Origin: Pseudomonadota bacterium
GTDB taxonomy: Bacteria > Pseudomonadota > Alphaproteobacteria > Azospirillales > Azospirillaceae
Length of the DNA stretch: 64,000 nt
Reading direction: 5' to 3'
Assembly (NCBI GenBank): GCA_023423695.1
Contig: JAFAFA010000079.1
Coordinates: forward strand, 310,001 to 374,000
Shown: one piece after another, positions 46,623 to 56,211 of the stretch
Layout: every line of letters begins with the position of its first letter
Numbering within the stretch: position 1 is the stretch's first letter
The notes under the pieces: generated by a model
The model's database searches: none
Told to the model about the DNA's origin: nothing
What the model saw: only the letters and a program-made list of their open reading frames with translations
Position numbers and translations under genes: made by a program

Positions 46623-49235
46623 ATGCGCAAATCAGCCTTCGCGGTTCTGATTCTGGTGATCCTCGGCAACGTCGCCCTCTGGGCGCTGTGGAACCGCCCG
46701 GTGGACGAACGGTCCTGGGCTGGGGCCATCACCGGCGTCGCCTATACCCCGTTCCACGCCGACAAGAGCCCGTCGAAGGGCGACAAGGCGACGGCGGAGG
46801 ACATCGAAAAGGACATGGCCGCGCTGCAAGGCGCCGTGAAGGCCGTCCGCACCTATTCCACCACCGACGGTTCGGAAATGGTGGCGGCCATCGCCGCCAA
46901 GCATGGGCTGCCGGTCACCGCCGGCGCCTGGACCGCTGGCAAGCCCGAGATCGACGAGCCCGAACTGGCCGGCCTGATCAAACTGGCCCGCGCCAACAGC
47001 AACGTGCGCCGCGTGCTGGTCGGCAACGAGGCGATCCTGCGTGCCGACCTGACCGTTCCGCAGGCGATCGAGTACGTCAAGCGGGTGAAGAAGAAGGTCA
47101 ACGTCCCGGTTTCGATCGCCGAGCCGTGGCATGTCTGGCTGAAGAACCCGGAACTGGCCGACGCGGTCGACTTCCTCGCCGTCCACCTGCTGCCTTACTG
47201 GGAAGGCGTGCCGGTCGATCAGTCGGTCGACTACGCCATGTTCCGCTACAACGAGCTGAAGCAGAAGTTCCCGAACAAGCACATCCTGATCGGCGAGATC
47301 GGCTGGCCGGCCGACGGCCCGTGGCGCCGCGGCGCCGAGGCCAGCCAGGTCAATCAGGCCAAGTTCATCCGCAATTTCCTGAACGTCGCCGCGCAGAACA
47401 AGCTCGACTACTTCATCATGGAAGCCTTCGACCAGCCCTGGAAGCGGGAGATCGAGGGCACGGCGGGCACCAGCTGGGGCCTGTGGGACTACCAGCGCAA
47501 CCCGAAATTCCCGATGATCGGCGGGGTGAACGAGGTCCGCAACTGGGAGGTCAAGTGCGCCACCGCCGTGGCCCTGGGCTTCCTGCCGCTGGTGTTCTTC
47601 CTGTGGCGCCGCAGCGACCTGAAGATCGGCGGACAGATCTTCTACGGCGCGCTGATCCAGGCGGTGGCCTCCGTCCTCGTCTTCACCGTCAGCGCGGCAT
47701 CGGCCGCCGGCCTCGCGCTCACCACCGAGATCGCCTGGGGCCTGCTGATCTTCTGCCAGCTCGTGCTGTTCGCGGTCATGCTGATCGACGGCATGGAGCT
47801 GACGGAAGTCGTGTGGCAGCACAAGTTCAAGCGCAAGTTCGTCCCCTGCTCCGCCGCGCCGCTGCCGAACGCGGCGAAGGTGTCGATCCATGTGCCCTGC
47901 TACAACGAACCGCCGCACATGGTCATGGAGACGCTGGACGCCCTGGCCCGGCTAGACTACCCCAACTACGAAGTCCTGCTGCTCGACAACAACACCAAGG
48001 ACCCGGCGGTCTGGCGTCCGATCGAGGAGTATTGCAAGAAGCTCGGGCCGAAGTTCCGCTTCTTCCACCTCGACAACTGGCCGGGCTTCAAGGCCGGCGC
48101 GCTGAATTTCGGTCTGGCGCAGACCGCGCCGGACGCCGAACACATCGCCGTCATCGACAGCGACTATCAGGTCCATCCCGACTGGCTGAAGGCGACCATC
48201 CCGCACTTCAACCGGCCGGAGGTCGGCTTCGTCCAGTCGCCGCAGGACTATCGCGAGTGGGAACACGACCTGTTCCAGCGCATGACCAACTGGGAATATG
48301 CCGGCTTCTTCCACATCGGCATGATCCAGCGGAACGAGCGTAACGCGATCATCCAGCACGGCACCATGACCATCATCCGCAAGTCGGCCCTGGAAAAGGT
48401 CGGCCGCTGGGGCGAGTGGTGCATCACCGAGGACGCCGACCTCGGCCTGCGCCTGTTCGAGCATGGCTATGAGGCCGTCTACATGCCGGAGAGCTACGGC
48501 AAGGGCCTGGTTCCCGACAGCTTCTCCGCCTACAAGACGCAGCGTTTCCGCTGGGCCTATGGCGCGGTGCAGATCCTGAAGCACCATTGGCGGCAGCTGT
48601 CGCCGGGCGCCAAGGAGCTGACCGCCGGTCAGAAGTACCATTTCATCACCGGCTGGTTGCCCTGGTTCGCCGATGCCGCCCACATGATCTTCGGCATCGC
48701 CGGCATCCTGTGGTCGATCGGCCTGATGGCCTTCCCGAAATATTTCGAGTTCCCGCCCAACGTCTTCATGATCCCGACGCTGAGCGTCTTCGCGTTCAAG
48801 GTCGGCGCCTCGCTCTGGCTCTACGAGGCGCGGGTGAAGTGCGGCTTCTGGGACAAGGTCGGGGCGGCGGTCGCCGGCATGGCGCTGACCCACACGGTCG
48901 GCCGCGCCATGTGGCTGGGCATCTTCACCTCCGGGCGGCCTTTCGTCCGCACGCCCAAATGCGAGAACCAGCCGGCGCTGATGCAGGCCTTCCTGATGGC
49001 GCGCGAGGAGCTGGTGCTGCTGGTGTCGCTGTGGGGTGCGGCGCTGGCCATCGTCATGGTCTTCGGCCACGAGAACCGCGACGCCTTCATGTGGTCGGGC
49101 CTGCTGGTGGTGCAGTCGCTGCCCTATCTGGCCGCCTTCATCACCGCGCTGATCAACGTCTTCCCCACCATCGGCTTCGGCAAGAGCAAGCCGGGGGCGG
49201 CGGAGGATGCGGTCCGCGCCGGGGCCGGCGACTGA
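46623..49235 (+). CDS. GH17-GT2 fusion glycosyltransferase, NdvB-like beta-glucan synthase
   Basis: This 870-residue membrane protein combines an N-terminal membrane anchor (about residues 4-23), a GH17-like domain (about 35-310; GVAYTPFH, LVGNEAILR, GEIGWPADGP), two or three membrane helices (about 318-400) and a GT2 domain. GT2 motifs are HVPCYNEPPHMV, DSDYQVH with Asp512 and Asp514, TEDADLGLRL and QRFRW at about 640-644. C-terminal helices follow. The arrangement matches NdvB of Bradyrhizobium and Pseudomonas, which make cyclic beta-1,3-linked glucans. An inverted repeat follows at 49244. Confidence 0.85.
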   Translation: MRKSAFAVLILVILGNVALWALWNRPVDERSWAGAITGVAYTPFHADKSPSKGDKATAEDIEKDMAALQGAVKAVRTYSTTDGSEMVAAIAAKHGLPVTAGAWTAGKPEIDEPELAGLIKLARANSNVRRVLVGNEAILRADLTVPQAIEYVKRVKKKVNVPVSIAEPWHVWLKNPELADAVDFLAVHLLPYWEGVPVDQSVDYAMFRYNELKQKFPNKHILIGEIGWPADGPWRRGAEASQVNQAKFIRNFLNVAAQNKLDYFIMEAFDQPWKREIEGTAGTSWGLWDYQRNPKFPMIGGVNEVRNWEVKCATAVALGFLPLVFFLWRRSDLKIGGQIFYGALIQAVASVLVFTVSAASAAGLALTTEIAWGLLIFCQLVLFAVMLIDGMELTEVVWQHKFKRKFVPCSAAPLPNAAKVSIHVPCYNEPPHMVMETLDALARLDYPNYEVLLLDNNTKDPAVWRPIEEYCKKLGPKFRFFHLDNWPGFKAGALNFGLAQTAPDAEHIAVIDSDYQVHPDWLKATIPHFNRPEVGFVQSPQDYREWEHDLFQRMTNWEYAGFFHIGMIQRNERNAIIQHGTMTIIRKSALEKVGRWGEWCITEDADLGLRLFEHGYEAVYMPESYGKGLVPDSFSAYKTQRFRWAYGAVQILKHHWRQLSPGAKELTAGQKYHFITGWLPWFADAAHMIFGIAGILWSIGLMAFPKYFEFPPNVFMIPTLSVFAFKVGASLWLYEARVKCGFWDKVGAAVAGMALTHTVGRAMWLGIFTSGRPFVRTPKCENQPALMQAFLMAREELVLLVSLWGAALAIVMVFGHENRDAFMWSGLLVVQSLPYLAAFITALINVFPTIGFGKSKPGAAEDAVRAGAGD

Positions 49236-49243
49236 CGCAAAGA

Positions 49244-49277
49244 AGCCGGCGCTTTCGCGTTGACGAAAGCGCCGGCT
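49244..49277. terminator. Hairpin after the glucan synthase-like gene
   Basis: AGCCGGCGCTTTCG (49244-49257) and CGAAAGCGCCGGCT (49264-49277) are exact complements around a 6-base loop, 8 bases after the stop. There is no T-run after it, so it may need Rho or act mainly as a 3' stabiliser, separating this gene from the next one at 49324. Confidence 0.7.
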
Positions 49278-49323
49278 CTGCCAGACTTGATTCGCAGGGG
49301 AAACAATTCCCGGGAGGCGGCTC

Positions 49324-49896
49324 ATGTCCGGCAATCTCACATCCGGCAGCGGCATCGGCCCGCCGGAGTTCAGCGTCCGCACCACCGCGGGCGTCGAGCG
49401 GAGCGGCAGTGCCACCGACCGCAACGGCCGCCGCAACCCTCGCCAGGAACGGCACGACCGCGAGCAGGAACGGCGTGACCACAACCCGCCCAATCCGCAA
49501 CGGCGACGGCTGTACGATCTTCTGTTCGATGAGGTCGATCAGTTCGACGGGCTGGACGAGCGTCAGCGGGCGCGGCTGAAAGACAATCTACGCAGCCATC
49601 TGTCGCGGCGCGCGACGCTCCCGACCGCACAGACTCCGGTCCATCACGATGGAGAGGCGCTGGCCGAGGCGCTGCTGAAAGACACGGCGGCCCCGATCCC
49701 CGTCGATCACGAGCATATTGTCGAAGCCGTCACCGCCGCTGGGCCGGAACAGGACGAAGAGACCGCCCGGCTGGCCGAGCAGTTGCGCGACTGCTTGGCC
49801 CGCAACACCGATCGGGCACGCAAGGTGGCGGTCTACCTGCACCTGCTGCTGACGCTGGAAGGAGCGTTCCGGCCGCATATGGTGGTGGATGTGTGA
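49324..49896 (+). CDS. Hypothetical protein with disordered basic N-terminus
   Basis: This 190-residue protein starts at an ATG with a GGGAGG site. The first 60 residues are Arg/Asn/Gly-rich and look disordered (RQERHDREQERRDHNPPN). The rest is helical and acidic, with RRLYDLLFDEVDQFDGLDE and LRDCLARNTDRARKVAVYLH. I do not recognise a family. Base use looks coding. A very long palindrome follows. Confidence 0.55.
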   Translation: MSGNLTSGSGIGPPEFSVRTTAGVERSGSATDRNGRRNPRQERHDREQERRDHNPPNPQRRRLYDLLFDEVDQFDGLDERQRARLKDNLRSHLSRRATLPTAQTPVHHDGEALAEALLKDTAAPIPVDHEHIVEAVTAAGPEQDEETARLAEQLRDCLARNTDRARKVAVYLHLLLTLEGAFRPHMVVDV

Positions 49897-49920
49897 GGGA
49901 CTTCTTTGGATGACGCGGGC

Positions 49921-49984
49921 TTGCGAATGCCCCCACCTTAATCCTCCCCCGCTGGACCGGGAGGATGGGTGGGGGCATTCGCAA
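49921..49984. repeat. Long GC-rich palindrome, 64 bp
   Basis: TTGCGAATGCCCCCACC (49921-49937) pairs exactly with GGTGGGGGCATTCGCAA (49968-49984), and an inner AATCCTCCC/GGGAGGAT stem continues it to a CCGCTGGACC loop. It is the longest member of the palindrome family here, and sits in the convergent gap between the 49324 gene and recA, 18 bases before the recA terminator. Confidence 0.8.
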
Positions 49985-50001
49985 TGCCGATACCTCCAAA
50001 C

Positions 50002-50038
50002 AAAAAAGCCCGCCTCCCTTTCGGAAGGCGGGGCCTTT
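50002..50038 (-). terminator. Intrinsic terminator of recA
   Basis: On the minus strand, GGCCCCGCCTTCC and GGGAGGCGGGC pair around a GAAA loop and are followed by six T residues (the AAAAAA at 50002-50007 on the plus strand). It begins about 20 bases after the recA stop and is a clear Rho-independent terminator. Confidence 0.85.
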
Positions 50039-50058
50039 CATCCCACATGCGCTCGGCG

Positions 50059-51138
50059 TCACTCCGGGGTGGAGGCTTCGCCGTCGGCTTCCGGGGTGCC
50101 CATCATGGCGTCGGCGACCAGACCGGCGTTGCCGCGGATCTTGGCCTCGATCGCGTCGGCCATCTCGGGGTTGTTGCGCAGGTAGGTCTTGGCATTCTCA
50201 CGGCCCTGACCGATGCGGGTGCCGTCGTAGCTGAACCACGCACCCGACTTGTCGACCACGCCGGCCTGGATGCCGAGATCGAGCAGTTCGCCCACCTTCG
50301 AAACGCCCTCGCCGTACATGATGTCGAACTCGACCACGCGGAACGGCGGGGCCATCTTGTTCTTCACCACCTTGACGCGGGTCTGGTTGCCGACGACGGT
50401 GTCGCGGTCCTTGATCGCGCCGATGCGGCGGATGTCGAGACGCACGGAGGCGTAGAACTTCAGCGCGTTGCCGCCGGTCGTCGTCTCCGGGTTGCCGAAC
50501 ATCACGCCGATCTTCAGGCGGATCTGGTTGATGAAGATCACCAGGCAGTTCGACTTGGAGATCGAGCCGGTCAGCTTGCGCAGCGCCTGGCTCATCAGGC
50601 GGGCGTGCAAGCCGACGTGGCTGTCGCCCATCTCGCCTTCCAGTTCGGCACGCGGCACCAGCGCGGCGACCGAGTCGACCACCAGCACGTCGATGGCGCC
50701 GGAGCGCACCAGCGTGTCGGCGATCTCCAGGGCCTGCTCGCCGGCGTCCGGCTGGGAGATCAGCAACTCGTCGATGTTGACGCCGAGCTTGCGGGCATAG
50801 GACGGGTCGAGCGCATGTTCGGCGTCGACGAAGGCGCAGGTACCGCCGGCCTTCTGGGCCTGGGCGATGGCGTGCAGCGCCAGCGTGGTCTTGCCCGAGC
50901 TTTCCGGCCCGTAGATTTCGATGATGCGGCCCTTGGGCAGGCCGCCGATGCCCAGCGCGATGTCGAGACCAAGGGAGCCGGTGGAAATGACCTCCGTCTC
51001 GACCGTGTTCTCACGGGCGCCGAGCTTCATGATCGAGCCCTTGCCGAACGCGCGTTCGATCTGGCTCAGGGCGGCATCGAGCGCCTTCTGCTTGTCCATG
51101 GAATCCTTCTCGACCAAACGAAGCTGTGCGGACGACAT
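50059..51138 (-). CDS. recA: Recombinase RecA
   Basis: RecA forms filaments on single-stranded DNA, drives strand exchange and triggers LexA self-cleavage. From the ATG at 51138 the protein is 359 residues, the usual size. Walker A GPESSGKT is at residues 77-84; [19 protein letters not shown] and [37 protein letters not shown] (L2 region) follow. GAGAGGGG precedes the ATG. A LexA-box-like site lies 56 bases upstream at 51194-51208, and the terminator at 50002-50038 ends the unit. Confidence 0.98.
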   Translation of the reverse strand: MSSAQLRLVEKDSMDKQKALDAALSQIERAFGKGSIMKLGARENTVETEVISTGSLGLDIALGIGGLPKGRIIEIYGPESSGKTTLALHAIAQAQKAGGTCAFVDAEHALDPSYARKLGVNIDELLISQPDAGEQALEIADTLVRSGAIDVLVVDSVAALVPRAELEGEMGDSHVGLHARLMSQALRKLTGSISKSNCLVIFINQIRLKIGVMFGNPETTTGGNALKFYASVRLDIRRIGAIKDRDTVVGNQTRVKVVKNKMAPPFRVVEFDIMYGEGVSKVGELLDLGIQAGVVDKSGAWFSYDGTRIGQGRENAKTYLRNNPEMADAIEAKIRGNAGLVADAMMGTPEADGEASTPE

Positions 51139-51193
51139 GCCCGGTACCCCTCTCTTAGAACACACGGTCGGCGCTCTTGCAACGAGGCTGAAT

Positions 51194-51208
51194 GTACTCC
51201 CTTCGTTC
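51194..51208 (-). promoter_or_regulatory. Putative LexA (SOS) box upstream of recA
   Basis: GTAC, seven bases, then GTTC matches the alphaproteobacterial LexA consensus GTTC-N7-GTTC with one mismatch. Its end is 56 bases before the recA start codon, a typical place for recA. The basis is pattern and position only. Confidence 0.6.
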
Positions 51209-51290
51209 TCATTTGCAAGGGCTGATGTTTCCGGTGTGTTCTTCTTTTGTGGGGTGGGCCCGGGCGGCTCTTGGAGGCGTTTCAGATCCC

Positions 51291-53858
51291 TCACCGCGCG
51301 TCGCGGATGACCTCCTTCACCTTGGACGCCAGCTGCTTCAGAGAGAACGGTTTGGGCAGGAAATGGGCGACTTCGACGCCGTCGATCTCACCCAGCCGGT
51401 CCTCGGCATAGCCGGAGATGAAGATCACCCGCATCTCCGGACGCAGCTTGCGGACATGGCGGGCCAGCGTCGGACCGTCCATCTGGGGCATCACCACGTC
51501 GGTGATCAGCAGGTCGATGGACGCGCCGTTGGTCTCGATCTGCTGAAGTGCCGCCTCGCCGTTCTTGGCTTCCAGAACCTGATAGCCCTTGTTGCGCAGG
51601 GCGCGGGCGGAGAAGACGCGCACCGCGTCCTCATCCTCCACCAGCAGGATCGTGCCGGTGCCGGTCAGGTCGCTGCCGCGGCGCTCGCGCGGCTCCGCCG
51701 TGTCGACGGGACGCAGCTCGCCCTGGTGGTGGGGCAGCAGGATGGTGAAGGTCGTCCCCTCCCCCACCGCCGAATCGACCAGCACGAATCCGCCGGTCTG
51801 CCGCACGATGCCGTAGACGGTCGACAGGCCAAGCCCCGTCCCCGACCCGACCTCCTTGGTCGTGTAGAAGGGCTCGAAGATGCGCTGCAGATTCTCCCGC
51901 GCGATGCCGCAGCCGGTGTCGATCACCTCGATGGAGACGTAGCTGCCGGGCGGCACCGTCTCGTGCTCCCGCCGTTCGGGCTGGGTGACGACGTTGTTGG
52001 TGGTGTTGATGGTCAGCTTGCCACCGCCGGCCATGGCGTCACGGGCATTGACCACCAGATTGATGATGACCTGCTCCAACTGGTTCTGATCGACCTTGAC
52101 CAGCCCCAGGTCGCGGCCATGGATCATCTTCAGCTCGATGTTCTCGCCGATCAGCCGGCGCAGCAGGTTCGCCAACTCCGCCAGCACGTCGGTCACGTTG
52201 ATGACGCGGGGCTGCAGGGTCTGTTGGCGCGAGAAGGCCAGAAGCTGCCGCACGAGGTTGGCGGCACGGTTGGCGTTCTGCTTGATCTGCATGATGTCGC
52301 TGAAGGACTGGTCGCCCGGCTTGTGCCGCAGCAGCAGCAGATCGCAGAAGCCGATCATCGCGGTCAGCAGGTTGTTGAAGTCGTGGGCGACACCGCCGGC
52401 CAGCTGACCCACCGCCTGCATCTTCTGCGACTGGGCGAACTGGGCCTCCAGGCTCTTGCGCTCGGTCATGTCGATGAAGTGCAGGATCAGGCCGACGCCT
52501 ATCCCATTCCTCTCGGCCAGCCCGTTCTTCTCGGCCTCGCCGCGCCCGTCCGTGCGCACCGGGTTGGCAAGGCGCCGGGCATAGAGCTGGGCCGTCAGCT
52601 CCCGGCCGCCGGACAGCCGGACCTCCAGCGGATGGGCCGGGTCGGCGCCGCCCTGGACAGATTTCAGCCGGGCGGTCACGGCCTCGCGCTCCGCCGGGAC
52701 GATCAGGTCGGCCATCGGGCGGTTGATGACGCTGCCGGCCTCGCTGCCGATCAACGCCAGGAAGGCCTCGTTGCATTCGGTCAATTGGCCGGTCTCGTCG
52801 ACCAGCGCGATGCCGATCGGCGCATCCTCGAAGAAGCGCTGGAACCGCTGTTCGGACTGGCGCAGAGCCTCCTGCCATTCCCGTTCCGGCGACAGGTCGC
52901 GCACCACCGACCGGGTGTGGATCGTCCCATCGTCGGCATGCACCACGCTCTGCGCCACCGCCACCTGGAACCGGCGGCCGCGCAGCCCCACCATGGTCAG
53001 TTCGCCGCGCTGCTCGCCGCCGCCATGGTCGAACAGGTCATAGGGAGCGGCGGATTGCGGCGGGGCCGCCAGGATGCCGTGAAGGCGCGCCTCCCCATCG
53101 GTCAAATCGCCGGGGTATGCCTCCAGCCATTGGGCCAGGGTGGCGTTGACGAACAGGAACTGGCCGTTCTGGTCGACGGAGAAGAAACCGACCGGCGCAT
53201 GTTCCATGAAATCGGCGAGCTTGGCCTGCTCGCGCAGCATCACATGCTCCAGCTCGCGCCGCGCGGTGATGTCCTCGATCCGCCAGTGGACGGAGCCGGC
53301 AAAACCGGGCACCGGCTGGCCCTGCACCTTGCGCCATTCCGGCGGATTGTGGTCCAGCGCCGGGATCGCCAGTTCGGCTGACGCCGCGGCTCCCGCCCGA
53401 ACGCGTTCCCGCAGGCGGCGGAACTCGCGCGCGCTGTCGGGATCGTCGGAGAACTGGCGTGCCAGCGCATCCAACGGCCGTTCGCCGCGGCGCCAGCCGG
53501 CAAGCTCGCGGAAAGCGGCATTGACGAAGACCACATCGTCGGCACCGTCGCAGACCAACTGGCCCGCCGGCATGCCTTCCAGCGCCCCGCCCAGCAACGC
53601 GCCGATTCGCGCCGACCGCCGGACGTCGGCGATGCTGCGGCCGATCAGCAGGGCGACGCCCGCTGCAGCCAGCACCGCTCCCGTCCAACCGATCTCGTCC
53701 CGGTCCAGCAGCAGGCCGGCGGCCAAGACCAGCAGCCCGGCCGGCGCCAGACAGTACTGGAGCAGCGTGAAGGCCCCGCCGGATGGTGCCGCGCGGTTGG
53801 CTGCGTTGCGTGCGGTGTCGGAAAGCGAAGTCGAATGGTCCACCAGATCTCCAGGCAC
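51291..53858 (-). CDS. cckA: Hybrid histidine kinase CckA
   Basis: CckA feeds phosphate to ChpT and on to CtrA, controlling the cell cycle and, in many Alphaproteobacteria, motility. This 855-residue protein has two membrane helices (about residues 30-75), PAS domains, the dimerisation site [21 protein letters not shown] with His492, an ATPase domain with [10 protein letters not shown] and DTGCGI, and a C-terminal receiver with [10 protein letters not shown] and Asp787 in [13 protein letters not shown]. The GTG at 53858 is used. The gene lies between recA and flhB. Confidence 0.94.
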   Translation of the reverse strand: MPGDLVDHSTSLSDTARNAANRAAPSGGAFTLLQYCLAPAGLLVLAAGLLLDRDEIGWTGAVLAAAGVALLIGRSIADVRRSARIGALLGGALEGMPAGQLVCDGADDVVFVNAAFRELAGWRRGERPLDALARQFSDDPDSAREFRRLRERVRAGAAASAELAIPALDHNPPEWRKVQGQPVPGFAGSVHWRIEDITARRELEHVMLREQAKLADFMEHAPVGFFSVDQNGQFLFVNATLAQWLEAYPGDLTDGEARLHGILAAPPQSAAPYDLFDHGGGEQRGELTMVGLRGRRFQVAVAQSVVHADDGTIHTRSVVRDLSPEREWQEALRQSEQRFQRFFEDAPIGIALVDETGQLTECNEAFLALIGSEAGSVINRPMADLIVPAEREAVTARLKSVQGGADPAHPLEVRLSGGRELTAQLYARRLANPVRTDGRGEAEKNGLAERNGIGVGLILHFIDMTERKSLEAQFAQSQKMQAVGQLAGGVAHDFNNLLTAMIGFCDLLLLRHKPGDQSFSDIMQIKQNANRAANLVRQLLAFSRQQTLQPRVINVTDVLAELANLLRRLIGENIELKMIHGRDLGLVKVDQNQLEQVIINLVVNARDAMAGGGKLTINTTNNVVTQPERREHETVPPGSYVSIEVIDTGCGIARENLQRIFEPFYTTKEVGSGTGLGLSTVYGIVRQTGGFVLVDSAVGEGTTFTILLPHHQGELRPVDTAEPRERRGSDLTGTGTILLVEDEDAVRVFSARALRNKGYQVLEAKNGEAALQQIETNGASIDLLITDVVMPQMDGPTLARHVRKLRPEMRVIFISGYAEDRLGEIDGVEVAHFLPKPFSLKQLASKVKEVIRDAR

Positions 53859-53937
53859 CAGAACCCCAAGGCCATAATGTCACAGCGCACGAAGGTCAGT
53901 CGTCCCACCCGGTGCCGTCAACCGTTCGGGGCGCGCG

Positions 53938-55014
53938 TCAGTTGCGCAGCGACCGCCCTTTCAGCTTGAAGACATAGGTAATGACTTCGGCGACCGCCCG
54001 ATAGTGCTCGGATGGAACTTCCTCGTCGATATCGCATGCGGCATAGAGCGCACGGGCGAGAGGCGGGTTTTCTATGACCGGAACATTGTTCGATTCGGCG
54101 ATCTCGCGAATCTTGAAGGCGACCTGATCCACGCCCTTCGCCAGCACCAGCGGCGCGCCCATCTGGGTGGGATCGTATTTCAGGGCCACCGCGAAGTGGG
54201 TCGGGTTGGTGACCACCACGTCGGCGTTGGGCACGGCGGCCATCATGCGCTTGCGCGCGCGTTCGAAGCGGAGCTGGCGGATGCGGCCCTTGACCACGGG
54301 ATCGCCTTCCTGCTGCTTGTGCTCGTCCTTCACCTCCTGCTTCGTCATCTTCATCTTCTTGTCGAACTGGGTCTTCTGCCACAGGAAGTCCCCGGCGGCG
54401 ATGAAGGTCAGGACCACCAGGACCCAGATCAGCAGGCGATGCGCCAAGCCGTCGATCTGCAGCAGCATCGCGATTATGTCGATGCCGATGAATGCCTCGA
54501 CACCCAGGAACATAGGCTTCAACGCCATGTAGGCCACACCGCCGACCACCGCCAGCTTGGCGATGCTCTTCAGCAGCTCCACCCCCTGGTTGGCCTTGAA
54601 CAGGTTCATCAGGCCGGGCAACGGGTTCAGCTTCTCGAACTTTGGCGCAATCAACGTCCAGGACACGTGAAAGCCGGTCTGCCCGATGGTCGACAGCACG
54701 CCGGCCACCACGAACAGCAGGATCGGCAGCCACAGGGCCCACATGGCGTCGGCCATCACCCGGAACAGCAACGCCCCCACCCCGGCGCGGTCGAAGGTGA
54801 TCTGATCAAGGTTCTCGAAGTAATAGTTCAGGCGAAAGACCATCCCCTTCATCGTTCCGGGCAGGATGGCGACCAGCACGACCAGCATCGCCGCGACCAT
54901 CAACCAGTTCGCGGCCTCGCGGGTCATCGCGAACTGGCCCTGTTTGTGGGCCTCGTCGAGCTTCTTGGATGTCGGGTCCTCTGTTTTGGAGGACTCGTCC
55001 GCATCTTCCGACAT
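53938..55014 (-). CDS. flhB: Flagellar export switch protein FlhB
   Basis: FlhB is part of the flagellar type III export gate and switches it from rod/hook to filament substrates after self-cleavage. This 358-residue protein has four membrane helices in the first 220 residues and the cleavage motif NPTH at 270-273, followed by the cytoplasmic part FAVALKYDPTQMGAP. The length is normal. It is 13 bases downstream of fliR and is the last gene of the flgB-to-flhB operon on this strand. Confidence 0.96.
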   Translation of the reverse strand: MSEDADESSKTEDPTSKKLDEAHKQGQFAMTREAANWLMVAAMLVVLVAILPGTMKGMVFRLNYYFENLDQITFDRAGVGALLFRVMADAMWALWLPILLFVVAGVLSTIGQTGFHVSWTLIAPKFEKLNPLPGLMNLFKANQGVELLKSIAKLAVVGGVAYMALKPMFLGVEAFIGIDIIAMLLQIDGLAHRLLIWVLVVLTFIAAGDFLWQKTQFDKKMKMTKQEVKDEHKQQEGDPVVKGRIRQLRFERARKRMMAAVPNADVVVTNPTHFAVALKYDPTQMGAPLVLAKGVDQVAFKIREIAESNNVPVIENPPLARALYAACDIDEEVPSEHYRAVAEVITYVFKLKGRSLRN

Positions 55015-55027
55015 CGGCGTCCTCCCT

Positions 55028-55798
55028 CTACAGCGGCTTCAGCAGTTCGATGAAGCTCGATTCGAAACGCGACAGCCAGAACAGCATCATGGCGCCCAGC
55101 GTCAGCGCGAACAGGAACAGCCCCATCAGCACCTGGACCGAGGTGAAGATCTGAAATACCTGCACCTGAGGCGCCAGCTTGTTCAACAGGCCGAGCGCCA
55201 GCGCGAACAGGATGCCGGTGATCAGGAAGGGGGCGGACATCTGCACCCCCAGGAGGAAGGTCTTCGACACCAGCTGCCCGATCACGTTCGCCATGTCGTC
55301 CACCGGAATCGCCGCTCCAGGCGTGAAGGTGGCATAGCTGTCGACCACCGCCATGATCAGCAGATGATGCAGGTCGGTCACGAACAGCAGGAGCAGCCCC
55401 AGCCAGCCCATCAGCGCGCCCGGCAGCGAGCCCGCAGTGGCCAGCGCAGGGTTGAAGATCTGGGCGTTGGCCAAACCGCTCTGCAGGCTGATGATGGTTC
55501 CGGCGACTTCCAGCGCGCCCATCAGCAGCCGCGCGATGGTGCCGAGGAAGATGCCGATGGTCATCTCGCCGGCCGCCAGCACCAGAAGCTGAAAGGGACC
55601 GGCGGGCATCGGCGGCAGTTGCGGCCGGATCACCGGCGCCACCACCACGCTGACCGCCAGCGCGAACAGCAGGCGCGTGCGCGGGGTGATGAAGGCGTCG
55701 CCGATGGTCGGCATTACGCTGAAGGCGGTGCCGACCCGCAGGAAGACCAACATCCAGACGAAGATCTGTTCGCCCAGAAGCTGCTGAAGAACGTTCAT
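55028..55798 (-). CDS. fliR: Flagellar export gate protein FliR
   Basis: FliR is a membrane part of the flagellar export gate, assembling with FliP and FliQ. The 256-residue protein has about six membrane segments, with FLRVGTAFSVMPTIGD near the N-terminus and TIGIFLGTIARLLMGALEVAGTII in the centre. Its ATG overlaps the fliQ stop (ATGA), so the two are coupled. flhB follows after 13 bases. Confidence 0.95.
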   Translation of the reverse strand: MNVLQQLLGEQIFVWMLVFLRVGTAFSVMPTIGDAFITPRTRLLFALAVSVVVAPVIRPQLPPMPAGPFQLLVLAAGEMTIGIFLGTIARLLMGALEVAGTIISLQSGLANAQIFNPALATAGSLPGALMGWLGLLLLFVTDLHHLLIMAVVDSYATFTPGAAIPVDDMANVIGQLVSKTFLLGVQMSAPFLITGILFALALGLLNKLAPQVQVFQIFTSVQVLMGLFLFALTLGAMMLFWLSRFESSFIELLKPL

Positions 55799-56154
55799 CC
55801 GCCCGCCGCGGCGGCGGTTGGCGCCGGGGCCGGCGTTATGCCGGTGCCGGGCGTGAAGGGTGCGCCGCCATTGTCATGGGCGCCGACGCCGACGGCGACG
55901 ATGCGGTCGGCGATCTCATGTTCGAAAAACTCGCTCAACTTGCCGAGCATGAAGGGCATCAGAAGGATGCTCAGCCCGAAGACCAGCAACAACTTCGGCA
56001 CCATGGCCAAGGTCTGCTCGCTGATCTGGGTAACGGCCTGAAAGATCGAGATCACGGTGCCGAGAATCATCATGATGACGAGAATCGGCCCACACACGAT
56101 CACCAGGGTGACGATCGAGGTGCGGCAAAGCTCGATGACTTCGGTCTCGCTCAT
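55795..56154 (-). CDS. fliQ: Flagellar export gate protein FliQ with extended C-terminus
   Basis: FliQ is a two-helix export gate component, usually close to 90 residues. Here it is 119: the first 88 show the family pattern (ELCRTSIVTLVIVCGPILV, then ISIFQAVTQISEQTLAMVPK and LGKLSEFFE), and about 30 more form a Gly/Pro/Ala/Thr-rich tail. The tail ends in the four-base overlap with fliR. The ATG at 56154 starts directly with the conserved region. Confidence 0.93.
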   Translation of the reverse strand: MSETEVIELCRTSIVTLVIVCGPILVIMMILGTVISIFQAVTQISEQTLAMVPKLLLVFGLSILLMPFMLGKLSEFFEHEIADRIVAVGVGAHDNGGAPFTPGTGITPAPAPTAAAAGG

Positions 56155-56211
56155 GACGATGGTTGCTTCGGTGCGGGCTGCTTCGATGCGGTTGCGAAGG
56201 ACGGCCGGCCG

